NCBI RefSeq assembly: GCF_036013935.1
Contig: NZ_CP107902.1
Location: 3,505,001 to 3,569,000 of the forward strand
Length of the DNA stretch: 64,000 bases
Direction: 5' to 3'
Source of the DNA: Streptomyces sp. NBC_00461
GTDB taxonomy: Bacteria > Actinomycetota > Actinomycetes > Streptomycetales > Streptomycetaceae
This document shows positions 8,900 to 17,332 of this stretch, piece by piece (the first letter of the stretch is position 1; each line of letters opens with the position of its first letter). Below the pieces are notes generated by a model. That model worked only from the letters and a program-made list of their open reading frames with translations. It was not told the origin of the DNA and did not search any database. A program made the translations under genes and the position numbers.

Positions 8900-9553
8900 T
8901 CAGGCGAGCTGGGCGGCGATGGCTTCGGCGAGGTGGGGCGGGACGCCGAGGCGGGCGCGCAGGGTGTCGGTGTCGATCGGAGCCCCGTTGCGGTCGCGGT
9001 ACTCGTCGGCGACCTTGCGGGCGTGGTCGACCAGAACGGCGGGGACCGGCGGAGCGGGCGTCGAGGCGGGAGCCGTGGCCGTGGGCGGGGCCGGGATCGC
9101 GTCAGGCTCGGGCACGGCTTCCGGCGGCGGGCGCTCGTCGTTCGGGGCGTCCGGGACGGGCGCCGGCGGAACCGGCTCCGGCTCCGCAGCCGACGAGTGA
9201 GCGAGGAGCGTGCCGCCGAGGAAGGCGAGTGCGGGCCATCCTGCGATGCCGAGGCGGAGCAGGGCGGGCGGGTCGGCAAGGTCGAGGAACCCGGCGGTGG
9301 CGATGTTCGCGCCGAGCGAGGCGAACAGGGCAATGAGGAACCAGCACCAGGCCAGCCGAGACGGGCCCTCGGAGCGCAGTCGTCGCCAGGCGGCGACCAA
9401 GAGCAGGTCGACACTGACCGGGTAGGCCCACGCCTTCCAGCCGTCCTGTCCGGCAGCGGCGGCCAGGTCGTGCAGGTGCGCGAAGGACAAGGCACCGGCG
9501 ATCACGGCTTGGACCAGGACCGCGTCAACTCGGAGACCGTGCCGGGCGCCCAT
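8900..9553 (-). CDS. spdB: SpdB-like protein (DUF2637 type)
   Basis: Plasmid-spread protein, thought to help intramycelial movement of the element. The 217-aa protein has four hydrophobic segments in the first 115 residues (for example VLVQAVIAGALSFAHLHDLA and WCWFLIALFASLGANIATAG), then a long Pro/Glu-rich linker and a C-terminal helix-turn-helix-like tail (DTDTLRARLGVPPHLAEAIA). The ATG at 9553 overlaps the stop of the preceding gene. The layout, membrane part plus DNA-binding-like tail, is typical of SpdB2 proteins. Confidence 0.85.
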   Translation of the reverse strand: MGARHGLRVDAVLVQAVIAGALSFAHLHDLAAAAGQDGWKAWAYPVSVDLLLVAAWRRLRSEGPSRLAWCWFLIALFASLGANIATAGFLDLADPPALLRLGIAGWPALAFLGGTLLAHSSAAEPEPVPPAPVPDAPNDERPPPEAVPEPDAIPAPPTATAPASTPAPPVPAVLVDHARKVADEYRDRNGAPIDTDTLRARLGVPPHLAEAIAAQLA

Positions 9554-9774
9554 CAGATGTCGCCCGGGTAGGCAGGGCCGCCGTCCGGGTCGTAGTCGTC
9601 CGGGAACATGCCGGGCGGCGGCTCGGGCAACGAGACGGCGAGGGACGTGCTGACCGCTTCGACGAAGTCGAGGTCGGCACCGGCCATATCGGCGTACAGG
9701 GCGAGTTGGCCGAGGAGGAGCACGGTCCGAGCGAAGTCCTCGCAGTTCGGGCACATGCCGAGTTCTCCCTTCAT
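9553..9774 (-). CDS. 73-aa AICE hypothetical protein
   Basis: Begins MKGELGMCPNCEDFARTV, so it has one CxxC pair, then a short helical region and an acidic Pro-rich tail (FPDDYDPDGGPAYPGDI). ATG 9756 (MCPNC) is an alternative start. It overlaps spdB by 1 nt and lies downstream of tra, so it belongs to the transfer operon. Function unknown. Confidence 0.65.
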   Translation of the reverse strand: MKGELGMCPNCEDFARTVLLLGQLALYADMAGADLDFVEAVSTSLAVSLPEPPPGMFPDDYDPDGGPAYPGDI

Positions 9775-9841
9775 CAGACATGGCGGGGGTAGGGACTTGG
9801 CGCGAAGGTGGTCGCGCCGACCGATGGGGACGAGCGAGAGA

Positions 9842-11197
9842 TCAGGCGGTGGCCGGAGAAGCCTTGGCCGAAGGCACGGGAGCGGCAGCGGGGCCGGAGA
9901 GGGCGGGCCGGAACGGCGCCAGCTCAGGTAGGTCCGGGGTCCGGTCGGCGTGCCGGTTGCAGAGGTTCACAGCCTGGCGGAGCGATGTGTGCGGGGCACG
10001 GATACGGTGCCAGCCTCCGGAGGAGTCGCCCGCGATGGCGATCCCCCGCATCTCCGCCGGGATCTGGATGGCGGCGAGGACGGCGTCCGGGGAGATGTCG
10101 CCGAAGGCCATGTTGGCGGAGGTCTCGTCATTGACACGGTGAGCGGTACGGCCCGTGAGCTGGGCACGGAGCATGGTGATGCCCTTGCCGAGTTCGGATC
10201 CGAAACGCTGCCCGCAGATTTCGAGATAGATGCCGGCCGCGCGGCCGAGCTGGGCGAGGCGGACCAAGGCCGTGATGATCCGATCTCGCCGCTTCTCCTC
10301 CTCCTTGCTGGCGTACAGGGCGAGTTCGGCAACCTCGTCTACCAGGACGACGACCGGGGTCGGACGCAGTCCGTCTGGCAGGTCCCAGATGTCGGCGGCG
10401 ATCTCCGCGTCCGGTACGTCGACGGTGATCCGCTGCTGGGCACGGATGAGCTGATAGACGTCTGCCATCCGAGCCACGAGCGCGTCGAGCAGTTCGACGG
10501 CCGTGTCCGGGTTGTCGGCCAGCGCGGAGAACCTGCGGGCCAGCGGGAACAGCTCAACCCCTTGCTTGCAGTCGATACCGACGAGGGCGACGTCCATCGG
10601 GGCGAGTCCGGCGACCAGATTGCGTTGGTAGACGGACTTGCCGGATTCCGTGGCGCCGAGGGTGAGGGCGTGGGGTATCGCCCGGTAGTCGCGGTAGTGC
10701 ACCGAGCCGTCCTGCCGCAGGGCGACCGGTACCCGCATGGGCCGAGTGTCGGACGCTGCGGGCATCTGCACCCGTTTGAGCACGTCGTAGCCGGTCATCC
10801 GCACTTCAATGACGCCGGACCGCAGCTCACGCGAGGTCACGCCGTACATCGAGAACGAGTGGCGGAGCCTGTCCGAGGCTGCGGCGATGTCGAAGGCGTC
10901 CTGGCCGGGGCGCAGCTTGAGCCGCAGAACCAGGCCGGTGCGAGTCGGCCGCAGCCGCAGGATGCGCGGCGGACGGGACTCCGGCATCGGGCGGTTGGTG
11001 GCCCGTGCCAGGGCGAGCCGCCATCTCGCGGGCGGTACGGTCAGCCCGCACGCGTCCATGACGGAGCCGTACCGGACCAGGACGCGCAACGTGGCCAGGG
11101 TGACCCCGAAGGCCAGCCAGTACCAGGCGGGACGCCGCCACCGCAGGAGACCTGCGGCAGCGACGACCAGCACCAGAGCGACCGTGAATCCGGTCAT
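9842..11197 (-). CDS. traSA: TraSA/TraB-like FtsK-type DNA translocase
   Basis: The conjugation motor: it assembles at hyphal tips and pumps double-stranded element DNA into the recipient. The 451-aa protein has two N-terminal membrane segments (residues about 3-45), Walker A GATESGKS at 181-188, Walker B VVVLVDE at 282-288, and the FtsK/SpoIIIE-type stretch GIYLEICGQRF followed by LGKGITMLRAQLTGRTAHRV. The Pro/Ala-rich C-terminus may hold the clt-binding winged helix, but I cannot see it clearly. It starts 3 nt after the preceding gene. Confidence 0.95.
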   Translation of the reverse strand: MTGFTVALVLVVAAAGLLRWRRPAWYWLAFGVTLATLRVLVRYGSVMDACGLTVPPARWRLALARATNRPMPESRPPRILRLRPTRTGLVLRLKLRPGQDAFDIAAASDRLRHSFSMYGVTSRELRSGVIEVRMTGYDVLKRVQMPAASDTRPMRVPVALRQDGSVHYRDYRAIPHALTLGATESGKSVYQRNLVAGLAPMDVALVGIDCKQGVELFPLARRFSALADNPDTAVELLDALVARMADVYQLIRAQQRITVDVPDAEIAADIWDLPDGLRPTPVVVLVDEVAELALYASKEEEKRRDRIITALVRLAQLGRAAGIYLEICGQRFGSELGKGITMLRAQLTGRTAHRVNDETSANMAFGDISPDAVLAAIQIPAEMRGIAIAGDSSGGWHRIRAPHTSLRQAVNLCNRHADRTPDLPELAPFRPALSGPAAAPVPSAKASPATA

Positions 11198-11199
11198 GA

Positions 11200-11562
11200 T
11201 CAGGCCGCCTTCGGCCCGGCGGTGGCGTTGACGTTGGCGAGCGAGGTGACCGCGACCGCGCGGAACGCAATGCCGTGTCGCTTCTGGCCGTTGAAGTCGT
11301 TCTCCCAGGGCCGGGCGATCAGGCCGGTGAGCGCGACCGGTGTACCCATGGCCAGTTCACCGCTGATCCCGGGCTCGGGAACGGTGATCGACAGGATCTC
11401 CACCTCCTCGTTCGCCGCGAACATCACGTCGACCGTCATCAGCTTCGCGCCGGACTCGATGTCCATGGCGATCTCACCCGTCCGGCGGTCCTTGACCTTG
11501 GGCTGCGGGGTCTTGGCGACCATCACGATCGCGGCGGAGGTGTCGACAGGAATCTGACGCAC
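11200..11562 (-). CDS. conserved AICE hypothetical protein (upstream of tra)
   Basis: A 120-aa soluble, beta-rich protein starting GTG (MRQIPVDTSAAIVMVAKTPQ) after GGAGTGATC. The stretch FAANEEVEILSITVPEP...GTPVALTGL is OB-fold-like in rhythm and recalls single-strand-binding or regulatory proteins upstream of tra in plasmids, but I do not recognise the family. It is the first gene of the leftward operon, immediately downstream of the palindromic operators, so it is the direct target of the KorSA-like repressor. Confidence 0.75.
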   Translation of the reverse strand: MRQIPVDTSAAIVMVAKTPQPKVKDRRTGEIAMDIESGAKLMTVDVMFAANEEVEILSITVPEPGISGELAMGTPVALTGLIARPWENDFNGQKRHGIAFRAVAVTSLANVNATAGPKAA

Positions 11563-11597
11563 AGCAGATCACTCCTCTATAGATGCTGAACTCCGCC

Positions 11598-11649
11598 ACT
11601 CATGTACATGAGTGACATGAAGAAGAGTGCATCACTCCTGTACATGAGT
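11598..11649. promoter_or_regulatory. two KorSA-type operator palindromes
   Basis: ACTCATGTACATGAGT (11598-11613) is a perfect 16-bp palindrome; ACTCCTGTACATGAGT (11634-11649) differs by one base. They are 36 bp apart, between the leftward transfer operon and the GntR gene, and a third copy overlaps the start of the Nudix gene (12502-12517). They are the probable sites of the GntR repressor next door. Confidence 0.8.
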
Positions 11650-11701
11650 CAACCCGCCGCGAAGAAGAACTCGCGACGGGTTGCGGTGAGTTGAGCGGGC
11701 G

Positions 11702-12481
11702 TCAGTCGTCGGCAGGGATCCGGTACTCGAAAACGAACTGGTCAGCGGCCATGAGCGTGTCGCACACCTCGACCACGAGACCTGCGGTCGTACGAGCTTC
11801 ACGGATCAGATGAACCACAGGGGCACCCGGGCTCAGCGCCAGCTCCGAGGCCTCCGACTTCGAGGCCGGCCGCGCTTGCAGCGTCTCGACGAACTCCGCG
11901 AACTCATGTCCGTGGTCTTCGAGTCGGGCGTAAATGCCACCGCCGCCCGGGTTCTCGGCGAAGAGCTCCGGGATCTCCTTCACGACGTCCCACGGCAGGT
12001 AGGACGCGGCAGTCTCGACCGGAACGCCGTTGCGGAAGTACAGGCGCCGCCGAGCCAGCACCTGCGCACCAACGGGGACGCCCAGCCGTTGGGCGGCATC
12101 CTCGGGAGCCTCCATGGGCCCGATGTAGAGGACGCTGACCTTTGCGGTGGCGCCGGACTGCGCGGACTCCGCAATGTAGGCAGCCTGCCCTCCCTGCCGC
12201 AGCGAGCGCCGGAAGCGATCGGAGGAGCGGTGCCGCACAGGAGGCCGGTTCTTGACGATCGAACCCTTGCCATGCCGGGTCTCGACGAGCCCACTCGCCC
12301 GCACCTCGACCATGGCCTTACGGATCGTGCCGCCAGACACGCCGTAGCGATCCACCAGGTCCGCTTCACTCGGCACCATGTCACCGGGCTTCAGAACCCC
12401 CGCCCGGATCTGCTGCACGATCTCTTCCGCGATCTGAACGTACCGAGGGCCAGCCGCGCCCCCTCCAGCAGCAGTTCCCAT
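11702..12481 (-). CDS. korSA: GntR-family repressor, KorSA-like
   Basis: Predicted master repressor of excision, replication and transfer. The 259-aa protein has an N-terminal winged helix-turn-helix (YVQIAEEIVQQIRAGVLKPG then DMVPSEADLVDRYGVSGGTI) and a C-terminal UTRA effector domain (ATAKVSVLYIGPMEAPEDAA to the end). ATG 12481 is preceded by AGGAGG. The gene shares a short divergent region with the Pif-like Nudix gene, and operator copies flank both ends of the pair, so it should control the tra operon and the Nudix gene. In pSAM2, KorSA represses pra; no pra-like activator gene was recognised here. Confidence 0.9.
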   Translation of the reverse strand: MGTAAGGGAAGPRYVQIAEEIVQQIRAGVLKPGDMVPSEADLVDRYGVSGGTIRKAMVEVRASGLVETRHGKGSIVKNRPPVRHRSSDRFRRSLRQGGQAAYIAESAQSGATAKVSVLYIGPMEAPEDAAQRLGVPVGAQVLARRRLYFRNGVPVETAASYLPWDVVKEIPELFAENPGGGGIYARLEDHGHEFAEFVETLQARPASKSEASELALSPGAPVVHLIREARTTAGLVVEVCDTLMAADQFVFEYRIPADD

Positions 12482-12501
12482 AGTGCTTCTCTGCCTCCTA
12501 A

Positions 12502-12517
12502 GCTCCTCTACATGAGT
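12502..12517. promoter_or_regulatory. third KorSA-type operator, over the Nudix start
   Basis: GCTCCTCTACATGAGT matches the 11634 operator at 14 of 16 positions and includes the ATG of the Nudix gene. A bound repressor would block both promoter and ribosome access. Confidence 0.7.
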
Positions 12518-12964
12518 CAACCACAGGAAGCGACACCGTCTCCCCTGCACTCCGTGTCCGTAGCCGGAGTAGTGGTGCGCGAGGACGGCCGCCTCCTGGC
12601 GATCCGCCGAGCCGACAACGGCACCTGGGAGCTCCCGGGCGGCATCCTCGAACTCAACGAGACTCCAGAGGCCGGCGTCGCCCGCGAGGTCCTGGAGGAG
12701 ACCGGCATCCACGTCGAGGTGGACGAGCTCACCGGCGTCTACAAGAACATGGCCCGCGGCGTCGTCGCCCTGGTCTTCCGCTGCAAGCCTTCAGGCGGCA
12801 CGGAACGCACCTCCAACGAGTCCACGGCGGTCTCGTGGCTTACACCCAACGAGGTCAGCGAGCGCATGTCCGAAGCCTTCGCCATCAGACTCCTGGACGC
12901 CTTGGACGGCAACGGCCCCCACGTACGGAGCCATGACGGACAGCACCTCATCACAGCGGGATAA
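12512..12964 (+). CDS. pif: Nudix hydrolase, Pif-like immunity factor
   Basis: The 150-aa protein matches the Nudix box exactly (GGILELNETPEAGVAREVLE then ETGI, about residues 45-68), so it should hydrolyse a nucleoside-diphosphate-linked substrate. In pSAM2 the gene beside korSA is pif, a Nudix protein that stops redundant transfer between cells already holding the element; the same position supports that role. ATG 12512 lies inside an operator copy. No strong ribosome-binding site is seen, only CTCCT-rich sequence. Confidence 0.85.
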   Translation: MSQPQEATPSPLHSVSVAGVVVREDGRLLAIRRADNGTWELPGGILELNETPEAGVAREVLEETGIHVEVDELTGVYKNMARGVVALVFRCKPSGGTERTSNESTAVSWLTPNEVSERMSEAFAIRLLDALDGNGPHVRSHDGQHLITAG

Positions 12965-12997
12965 GACTTTCTCTCCTTCATCAAGGCTCGCTGCGCT

Positions 12998-13107
12998 CGC
13001 TCGTCCGGTGGCCGACGGCGCTTCGATCTTCGGGCCGCATGGTCCGCCCAGGCGCATCAAGGGCCGCCGCTCTGGCCCACATGCCACCGCCACCACGATC
13101 CGGCCTC
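12998..13107 (-). repeat. inverted partial copy (C) of the 240-bp repeat
   Basis: Read on the minus strand, 13107-13080 matches 13393-13420 at 27 of 28 positions (GAGGCCGGATCGTGGTGGCG and onward), and weaker similarity continues to about 12998. With copy A it could form arms of a large hairpin with a loop near 285 nt. Confidence 0.65.
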
Positions 13108-13263
13108 AGGAGGGGAAAAGAGCAACAGCAGCTAGACCCCAACGCCCCGCTTCAGGGGCCACGCCGCACCCCTTTCCACCCGGTTGCCTACACCAGTAGG
13201 TCGGATCAAACCGAGGGCCGCACCAACGCGGCGGCGCCTGCCGGTCGCCGCCGCGCCGCCTCC

Positions 13264-13503
13264 ATGTCTTCGCCACCGGCCGCACGTCGCCGCCCGTCCG
13301 TCGCCGCCACAGCGGCCACATTCCAACACGGGCACGGGGAACTAACGGTGATCCCCAACGGTGCAGGTCAAAGACGCTTTGTGTTACCGAAAGAGGCCGG
13401 ATCGTGGTGGCGGCGGCATGCGGACCGACGCTGCCAGATGCGCAGGCGTCCATGCGACCCGCTGATCCCGCACCGGGCCACCGACCGGACTGCGAACGCG
13501 GCC
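13264..13503 (+). repeat. 240-bp non-coding repeat, copy A
   Basis: Aligns along its whole length with 21247-21487. The best-conserved block is CCCCAACGGTGCAGGTCAAA through GACGCTTTGTGTTACC and GAGGCCGGATCG. Indels of 1-3 nt in several places break all shared frames, so the unit is not a gene. Both copies are followed by TGGCTGGGGCGGTCGGCTCC (about 13524 and 21632). Confidence 0.8.
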
Positions 13504-13751
13504 GTGAACGGGGCGAACCCCGCTGTGGCTGGGGCGGTCGGCTCCACGACTTTAGCCAGCCACTTTGGCGCGAGCCTCGAAGATCATGGCCCCAACGTCG
13601 TGCTTTAACGGGCAGGTCCACAGACTGCCCGACGCGCCGGGAGCTTACGGGGCCATGATCACTCGCGCCAAAGCAGCTCCCGGCCAAAGTCGCTCCGCCG
13701 ACCGCTCTCGTGACCAGGGGCTGAGAAGCCCTAGTGCCTCACAATGCACTC

Positions 13752-14408
13752 ATGGATGCAGGTCTCGCAGCACTCCTCGGCGCCGCTGTCGGAGCATGCG
13801 GCACAGCTCTCGCAGCGGGAGTCGCCGGGTTCTTCACGCGATCTCAGACGATGGTTCAAGTAGCAGCGCAACTACAACAAACGGAACGCCAGATACGTGC
13901 TGATCTCGCAACACAGCTGCGGGAACCACGGCGGCAGGCTTATGCCGATTACGGAGCAGAGGTCTCAGCGAGATTGGACGCGCTCTGGTGGGTCGGCCAG
14001 GCGCTCTCTCACACTCCGCCAAGGTGCGATGTGGCCGAAGAGCGCATACGAGACAGCATCGCAACGTCTTTGAGCACCGCCTACGAGCGGGTCCTGCTTG
14101 AAGGGCCCGAAGAAGTTGCTGGCGCTGCCGCAGAGCTAGGAGTGGCTGTCGAGGACGCGACACACGTCGCCCTCACGTGGCTGATGGAGGTTCAGGCAGA
14201 TTCAGCGCTTGATCAGCGTGACTTCGCGAGCGAACTGAGACGAGCCCGGGAGTCCGCAAGCCGCCGCCGACTGCAGTTTCGTATGATCGCGATGGACGTT
14301 GTTCGGTCGGATGGCGGGGGACCGGAATCAGAGCAGGCCCAGCTCCGTACCGCCATCATCGCTGAGCAGCTTCGTCAGCAGTCTGCAGATTCGCAGTCGA
14401 GTAGTTGA
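13752..14408 (+). CDS. membrane-anchored coiled-coil hypothetical protein
   Basis: A 218-aa protein with one N-terminal membrane helix (LAALLGAAVGACGTALAAGVAG), then a long charged helical region rich in Gln, Arg and Glu (QLQQTERQIRADLATQLREP and later RRARESASRRRLQ). It looks like a small membrane-tethered coiled coil facing the cytoplasm. The start is uncertain: ATG 13752, or GTG 13734 which adds MPHNAL; neither has a clear ribosome-binding site. It precedes the restriction genes in the same direction. Similar proteins occur in Streptomyces elements and phages; function unknown. Confidence 0.65.
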   Translation: MDAGLAALLGAAVGACGTALAAGVAGFFTRSQTMVQVAAQLQQTERQIRADLATQLREPRRQAYADYGAEVSARLDALWWVGQALSHTPPRCDVAEERIRDSIATSLSTAYERVLLEGPEEVAGAAAELGVAVEDATHVALTWLMEVQADSALDQRDFASELRRARESASRRRLQFRMIAMDVVRSDGGGPESEQAQLRTAIIAEQLRQQSADSQSSS

Positions 14409-14451
14409 CGATCACGGGTTCCCTCGATCATGTGACCATTTGCGAGCCAAG

Positions 14452-14490
14452 TGCAGTACAGCAGAGAAGTACAGCAACCACAGCAACCGA
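14452..14490 (+). repeat. GTACAGCA repeat, copy 1 (short)
   Basis: GTACAGCAGAGAAGTACAGC then AACCACAGCAACC. The pattern GTACAGCAG(N4-5)GTACAGCAAC recurs at 18326 and 22950. Each copy follows the 3' end of a cargo gene. This copy lacks the longer downstream part shared by the other two. Confidence 0.75.
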
Positions 14491-14655
14491 CCATGGCTCC
14501 GGGCGTCCATCGACATCCTTCGAACGACCTGTATGACCGTCAAAGCCTGATCTATATAGAACTACGGAACAGAAGGTCATCCGTCCCCCTGCCTCATTCG
14601 TCATCGTGCCTGGCAAAATCACTGGCACAACGACAGCGAGGCGGGGGGATGCTCG

Positions 14656-16425
14656 GTGGGTAGCCAGTTGCGGGTCGGTGAGGTGCTGCGGTCCTCGCAG
14701 AACAGGGATCCGTCCGTCGAGGTCATGAACGGCTACCCGAACATCCACCATTTCACGGCTTCACAGATCCTTGCTCCGATACAGCTGAGCAAGGGGATCA
14801 ACCCGATCGCCGAGGTCAAGGTCGCACGCGTCGCACGGCGACCGGCGATCCTCATACGTTCGAGCCCGTGGAAGGCCGGCTCTGTCGAGACGCCCTGGCA
14901 CGACGAGTTCGACCTAGGAAGCGGGCGCGTTACCTACTTTGGAGATCATCGCGTTGATCACACCGTTCCCGTGGGAGAAACGCAGGGCAACAAGGTGCTG
15001 CGGAAGGCATGGACAAGCCATCGCGCGACGACCGTGCAGGAGCGGACCTTGGCGGCGCCACTGCTCGTCTTCGCAACGGTCACGCGCAACAAGACTCCCA
15101 AGGGATACGTAAAGTTTTGCGGCTTGGCGGTCATCGAGGACGTCGAAGAGATCGAGCAGAGCGACAAGGGACGGCCGTTCCCCAACTTCCGCTATGAACT
15201 GGCCCTTCTCGACCTGAGTACAGAAGATGACCTACTGAACTGGGCCTGGATCGAAGCACGCAGCGATCAGAGGCTCTCGACGGCTGAGGCGCTGAAACAC
15301 GCGCCGCGCTCTTGGCGTCGTTGGGTGGAAGGTGGCACTGCCGTCTTGTCGGAGGTACGCCAACGTCCCCTTCAGCTTGAGGAGCCCGAAGCAAGCCCTC
15401 GATCCGTCAACCGCCCTGCGGATGAAGACACGTTGTTCCCCACTCCTCCGCAGCCGCAGAGCGGGCCTGTATCCAGCGTCGAGCACGACGACCGGCAGCC
15501 AAAACTCACGGCAGCTCTGCTCATGGAGAGGCTAAGGAGTCTCAAGGTTCATCGCCAGGACGGACGCCCGAGCCGGCACAAACCCTTGGCGTTGATGTGG
15601 GCCATCGCGAGAAACGCCCGAGGAGAGTCGCGACTCTCTCCCTGGCCAGAGTTTCGTGACGAGGTGGGCAAGCTATTGATCGAGTTCGGCCGTCCCCAGT
15701 CGCCCCCGACTCCGGAGAAAGCATTCTGGCATCTGCGGACGAGCGGCTTGTGGGACATTGATGGCCTCCCGGCGGAGCAGGCAGGCAAGATCAGCGTCCC
15801 GGCGCTCGATAGATCCAAGCCTCAAGCAGGGTTCACTCACCAGGCTGACCGTCTGTTGAGGGATCCGTTCGTACGGTCCCAGGCGATCGCCGTCCTGCGA
15901 GAGACCTACTTCGCCGAGTTCGCTCAGCACAAACTGATGGAGCAACTTGGGCTGGCCGGCTACGAGAACGCAAGCGGCGTCGATGCACTGCCAGAAGAGC
16001 AAGAACAACAAGGTCCTGCCACTCGCCGCGCCACGAACACGTCCCGCATAGTGCGCGATATCGGACTGGCCAACAAGGTCAAGGAGATGCACTCCGACCA
16101 CTGTCAAGTCTGTGGAAAGCAGCTAGCGAAACGGTTCGGCACATACAGCGAAGCGGCCCACATCCGCGGCCTCGGGCAACCGCACAACGGACCCGACGAG
16201 CTTGCCAACCTCCTTGTGCTATGCCCCAACCACCACGTGCAATTCGACACTCTGGCGATCTACATCGATCCACACGGGATCATCCGCTCGACCGCGGACG
16301 GCCGTCGCAGAGGGGAGCTACGACGACTCCCGGCGCATCCCATCAGCGAAGCTCACCTGCGCTACCACCGGGCGCTATGCGGAAGAGACATACAGGTCGA
16401 GTCGGACGATCAAACAGGGATTTAA
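14656..16425 (+). CDS. ScoMcrA-like type IV restriction endonuclease (SRA-like + SBD + HNH)
   Basis: Predicted to cut DNA with modified bases or phosphorothioate backbone. The 589-aa protein has an N-terminal SRA/AspBHI-N-like domain (about 10-190), a linker, a sulfur-binding-type domain (about 290-400) recognisable by SRHKPLALMWAIAR and FWHLRTSGLWDI, and a C-terminal HNH nuclease: CQVC at 483, EAAHI at about 499, and ELANLLVLCPNHHVQFD. This layout matches ScoMcrA of S. coelicolor and relatives. GTG 14656 follows GGCGGGGGG. No methyltransferase is nearby, as expected for type IV. Domain boundaries come from motif recognition, not a search. Confidence 0.85.
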   Translation: MGSQLRVGEVLRSSQNRDPSVEVMNGYPNIHHFTASQILAPIQLSKGINPIAEVKVARVARRPAILIRSSPWKAGSVETPWHDEFDLGSGRVTYFGDHRVDHTVPVGETQGNKVLRKAWTSHRATTVQERTLAAPLLVFATVTRNKTPKGYVKFCGLAVIEDVEEIEQSDKGRPFPNFRYELALLDLSTEDDLLNWAWIEARSDQRLSTAEALKHAPRSWRRWVEGGTAVLSEVRQRPLQLEEPEASPRSVNRPADEDTLFPTPPQPQSGPVSSVEHDDRQPKLTAALLMERLRSLKVHRQDGRPSRHKPLALMWAIARNARGESRLSPWPEFRDEVGKLLIEFGRPQSPPTPEKAFWHLRTSGLWDIDGLPAEQAGKISVPALDRSKPQAGFTHQADRLLRDPFVRSQAIAVLRETYFAEFAQHKLMEQLGLAGYENASGVDALPEEQEQQGPATRRATNTSRIVRDIGLANKVKEMHSDHCQVCGKQLAKRFGTYSEAAHIRGLGQPHNGPDELANLLVLCPNHHVQFDTLAIYIDPHGIIRSTADGRRRGELRRLPAHPISEAHLRYHRALCGRDIQVESDDQTGI

Positions 16426-16480
16426 CTGCGTCACGCAATTCAGGCCCGCCGTAAGTCATCACGATCCGAGAGAGGTCGCC

Positions 16481-17170
16481 ATGATTCCCGTAACAGACTA
16501 CGAACCAACAGTCGAAATACCCGAGCAAGCCAGCTTTTGGATGCCAACAGAGGATGACATTCCAGACGATGAAGGGTTGGGGTATTTTCGTGACGTTTGG
16601 ATGATCCTGAATGAGCCATTAAAATATAGTCAACCTCTCATAAAATCCGAAACGGAATTTATCGAGATCGTTGATAGCGTCGCAAAGTCAGTCGAGGACT
16701 ACGAAACTCTAGCTAGTCTGATCGAAAACGGCGAAACGGGCCGAGTCGATCTCGGTTCACTCCAACACCGCTTCGAGGTGGAAGCGCCGGCAATCTTCGA
16801 TCGAGCAGAAGAGGACGAACTACCTCTGCGAAGCCTGGAGCTCGGCGTCGCCGGCCTCTCGTATGCCTTGTCGACGATCGGAGCTGTGCCCGTCGCGAGC
16901 TGTCGGGGCCACATCGGCGGGTGGTCAGACCAACCCGTAGTTTACGCCGCGATAGACGAACAACGGGCCCATTGGCTTCAACCGCTGGTGCGAGAGGCGG
17001 GATGCGGATTCCACATTGGCGTAAATCGGGAAGAATTCTTGGCCATTGATGGGCCATCCATCCGTCACACGAATGATCTAGCGCGAGCTGTCATATCAAA
17101 GTTTGACGGGCGAGCGAAAATCTTTGATAGGTGGCTCGACGTAGAATCGATTTACCATCGCTACGAGTGA
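16481..17170 (+). CDS. hypothetical protein with SCRGH motif, in restriction cluster
   Basis: 229-aa protein of unknown function between two nuclease genes, 56 bp after the first. The acidic N-terminal half is helical; the C-terminal half holds the notable segment LSYALSTIGAVPVASCRGHI (Cys141, His144), then QPVVYAAID and REAGCGFHIG (Cys175). The invariant-looking Cys/His residues suggest metal binding or catalysis, but I assign no activity. Codon 47 is TTA (16619-16621), so translation may depend on bldA. GC is visibly lower than the surrounding genome, a sign of transfer. The ribosome-binding site is a modest GAGAGG. Confidence 0.75.
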   Translation: MIPVTDYEPTVEIPEQASFWMPTEDDIPDDEGLGYFRDVWMILNEPLKYSQPLIKSETEFIEIVDSVAKSVEDYETLASLIENGETGRVDLGSLQHRFEVEAPAIFDRAEEDELPLRSLELGVAGLSYALSTIGAVPVASCRGHIGGWSDQPVVYAAIDEQRAHWLQPLVREAGCGFHIGVNREEFLAIDGPSIRHTNDLARAVISKFDGRAKIFDRWLDVESIYHRYE

Positions 17171-17332
17171 CGTCGTCGTCCTTGATTTCCGAGGACGACA
17201 AGGGCCACCAGGATGCCAGTCGAAGCCAAACGGTCGACCTCGCAAAGTCAAGCACACCACACACGTAGAGTATCTAGCGGGAATTACCACGCTACCGCCG
17301 CACACTTAGAATTGAGAGCTAAGGAATTTTCC

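Larger units (their letters stand above)
12965..13751. other. non-coding stretch carrying repeat copies A and C
   Basis: Open frames here are short and are broken by indels when the repeats are compared, so I call no gene. It holds repeat copy A (13264-13503), inverted partial copy C (12998-13107) and a small AGCAACAGCAGC run near 13120. Confidence 0.6.

Noticed and set aside
13106..13687. 193-codon minus-strand frame over repeat copy A
   Set aside because: The frame is not kept in copy B because of indels, so it is not under coding selection.
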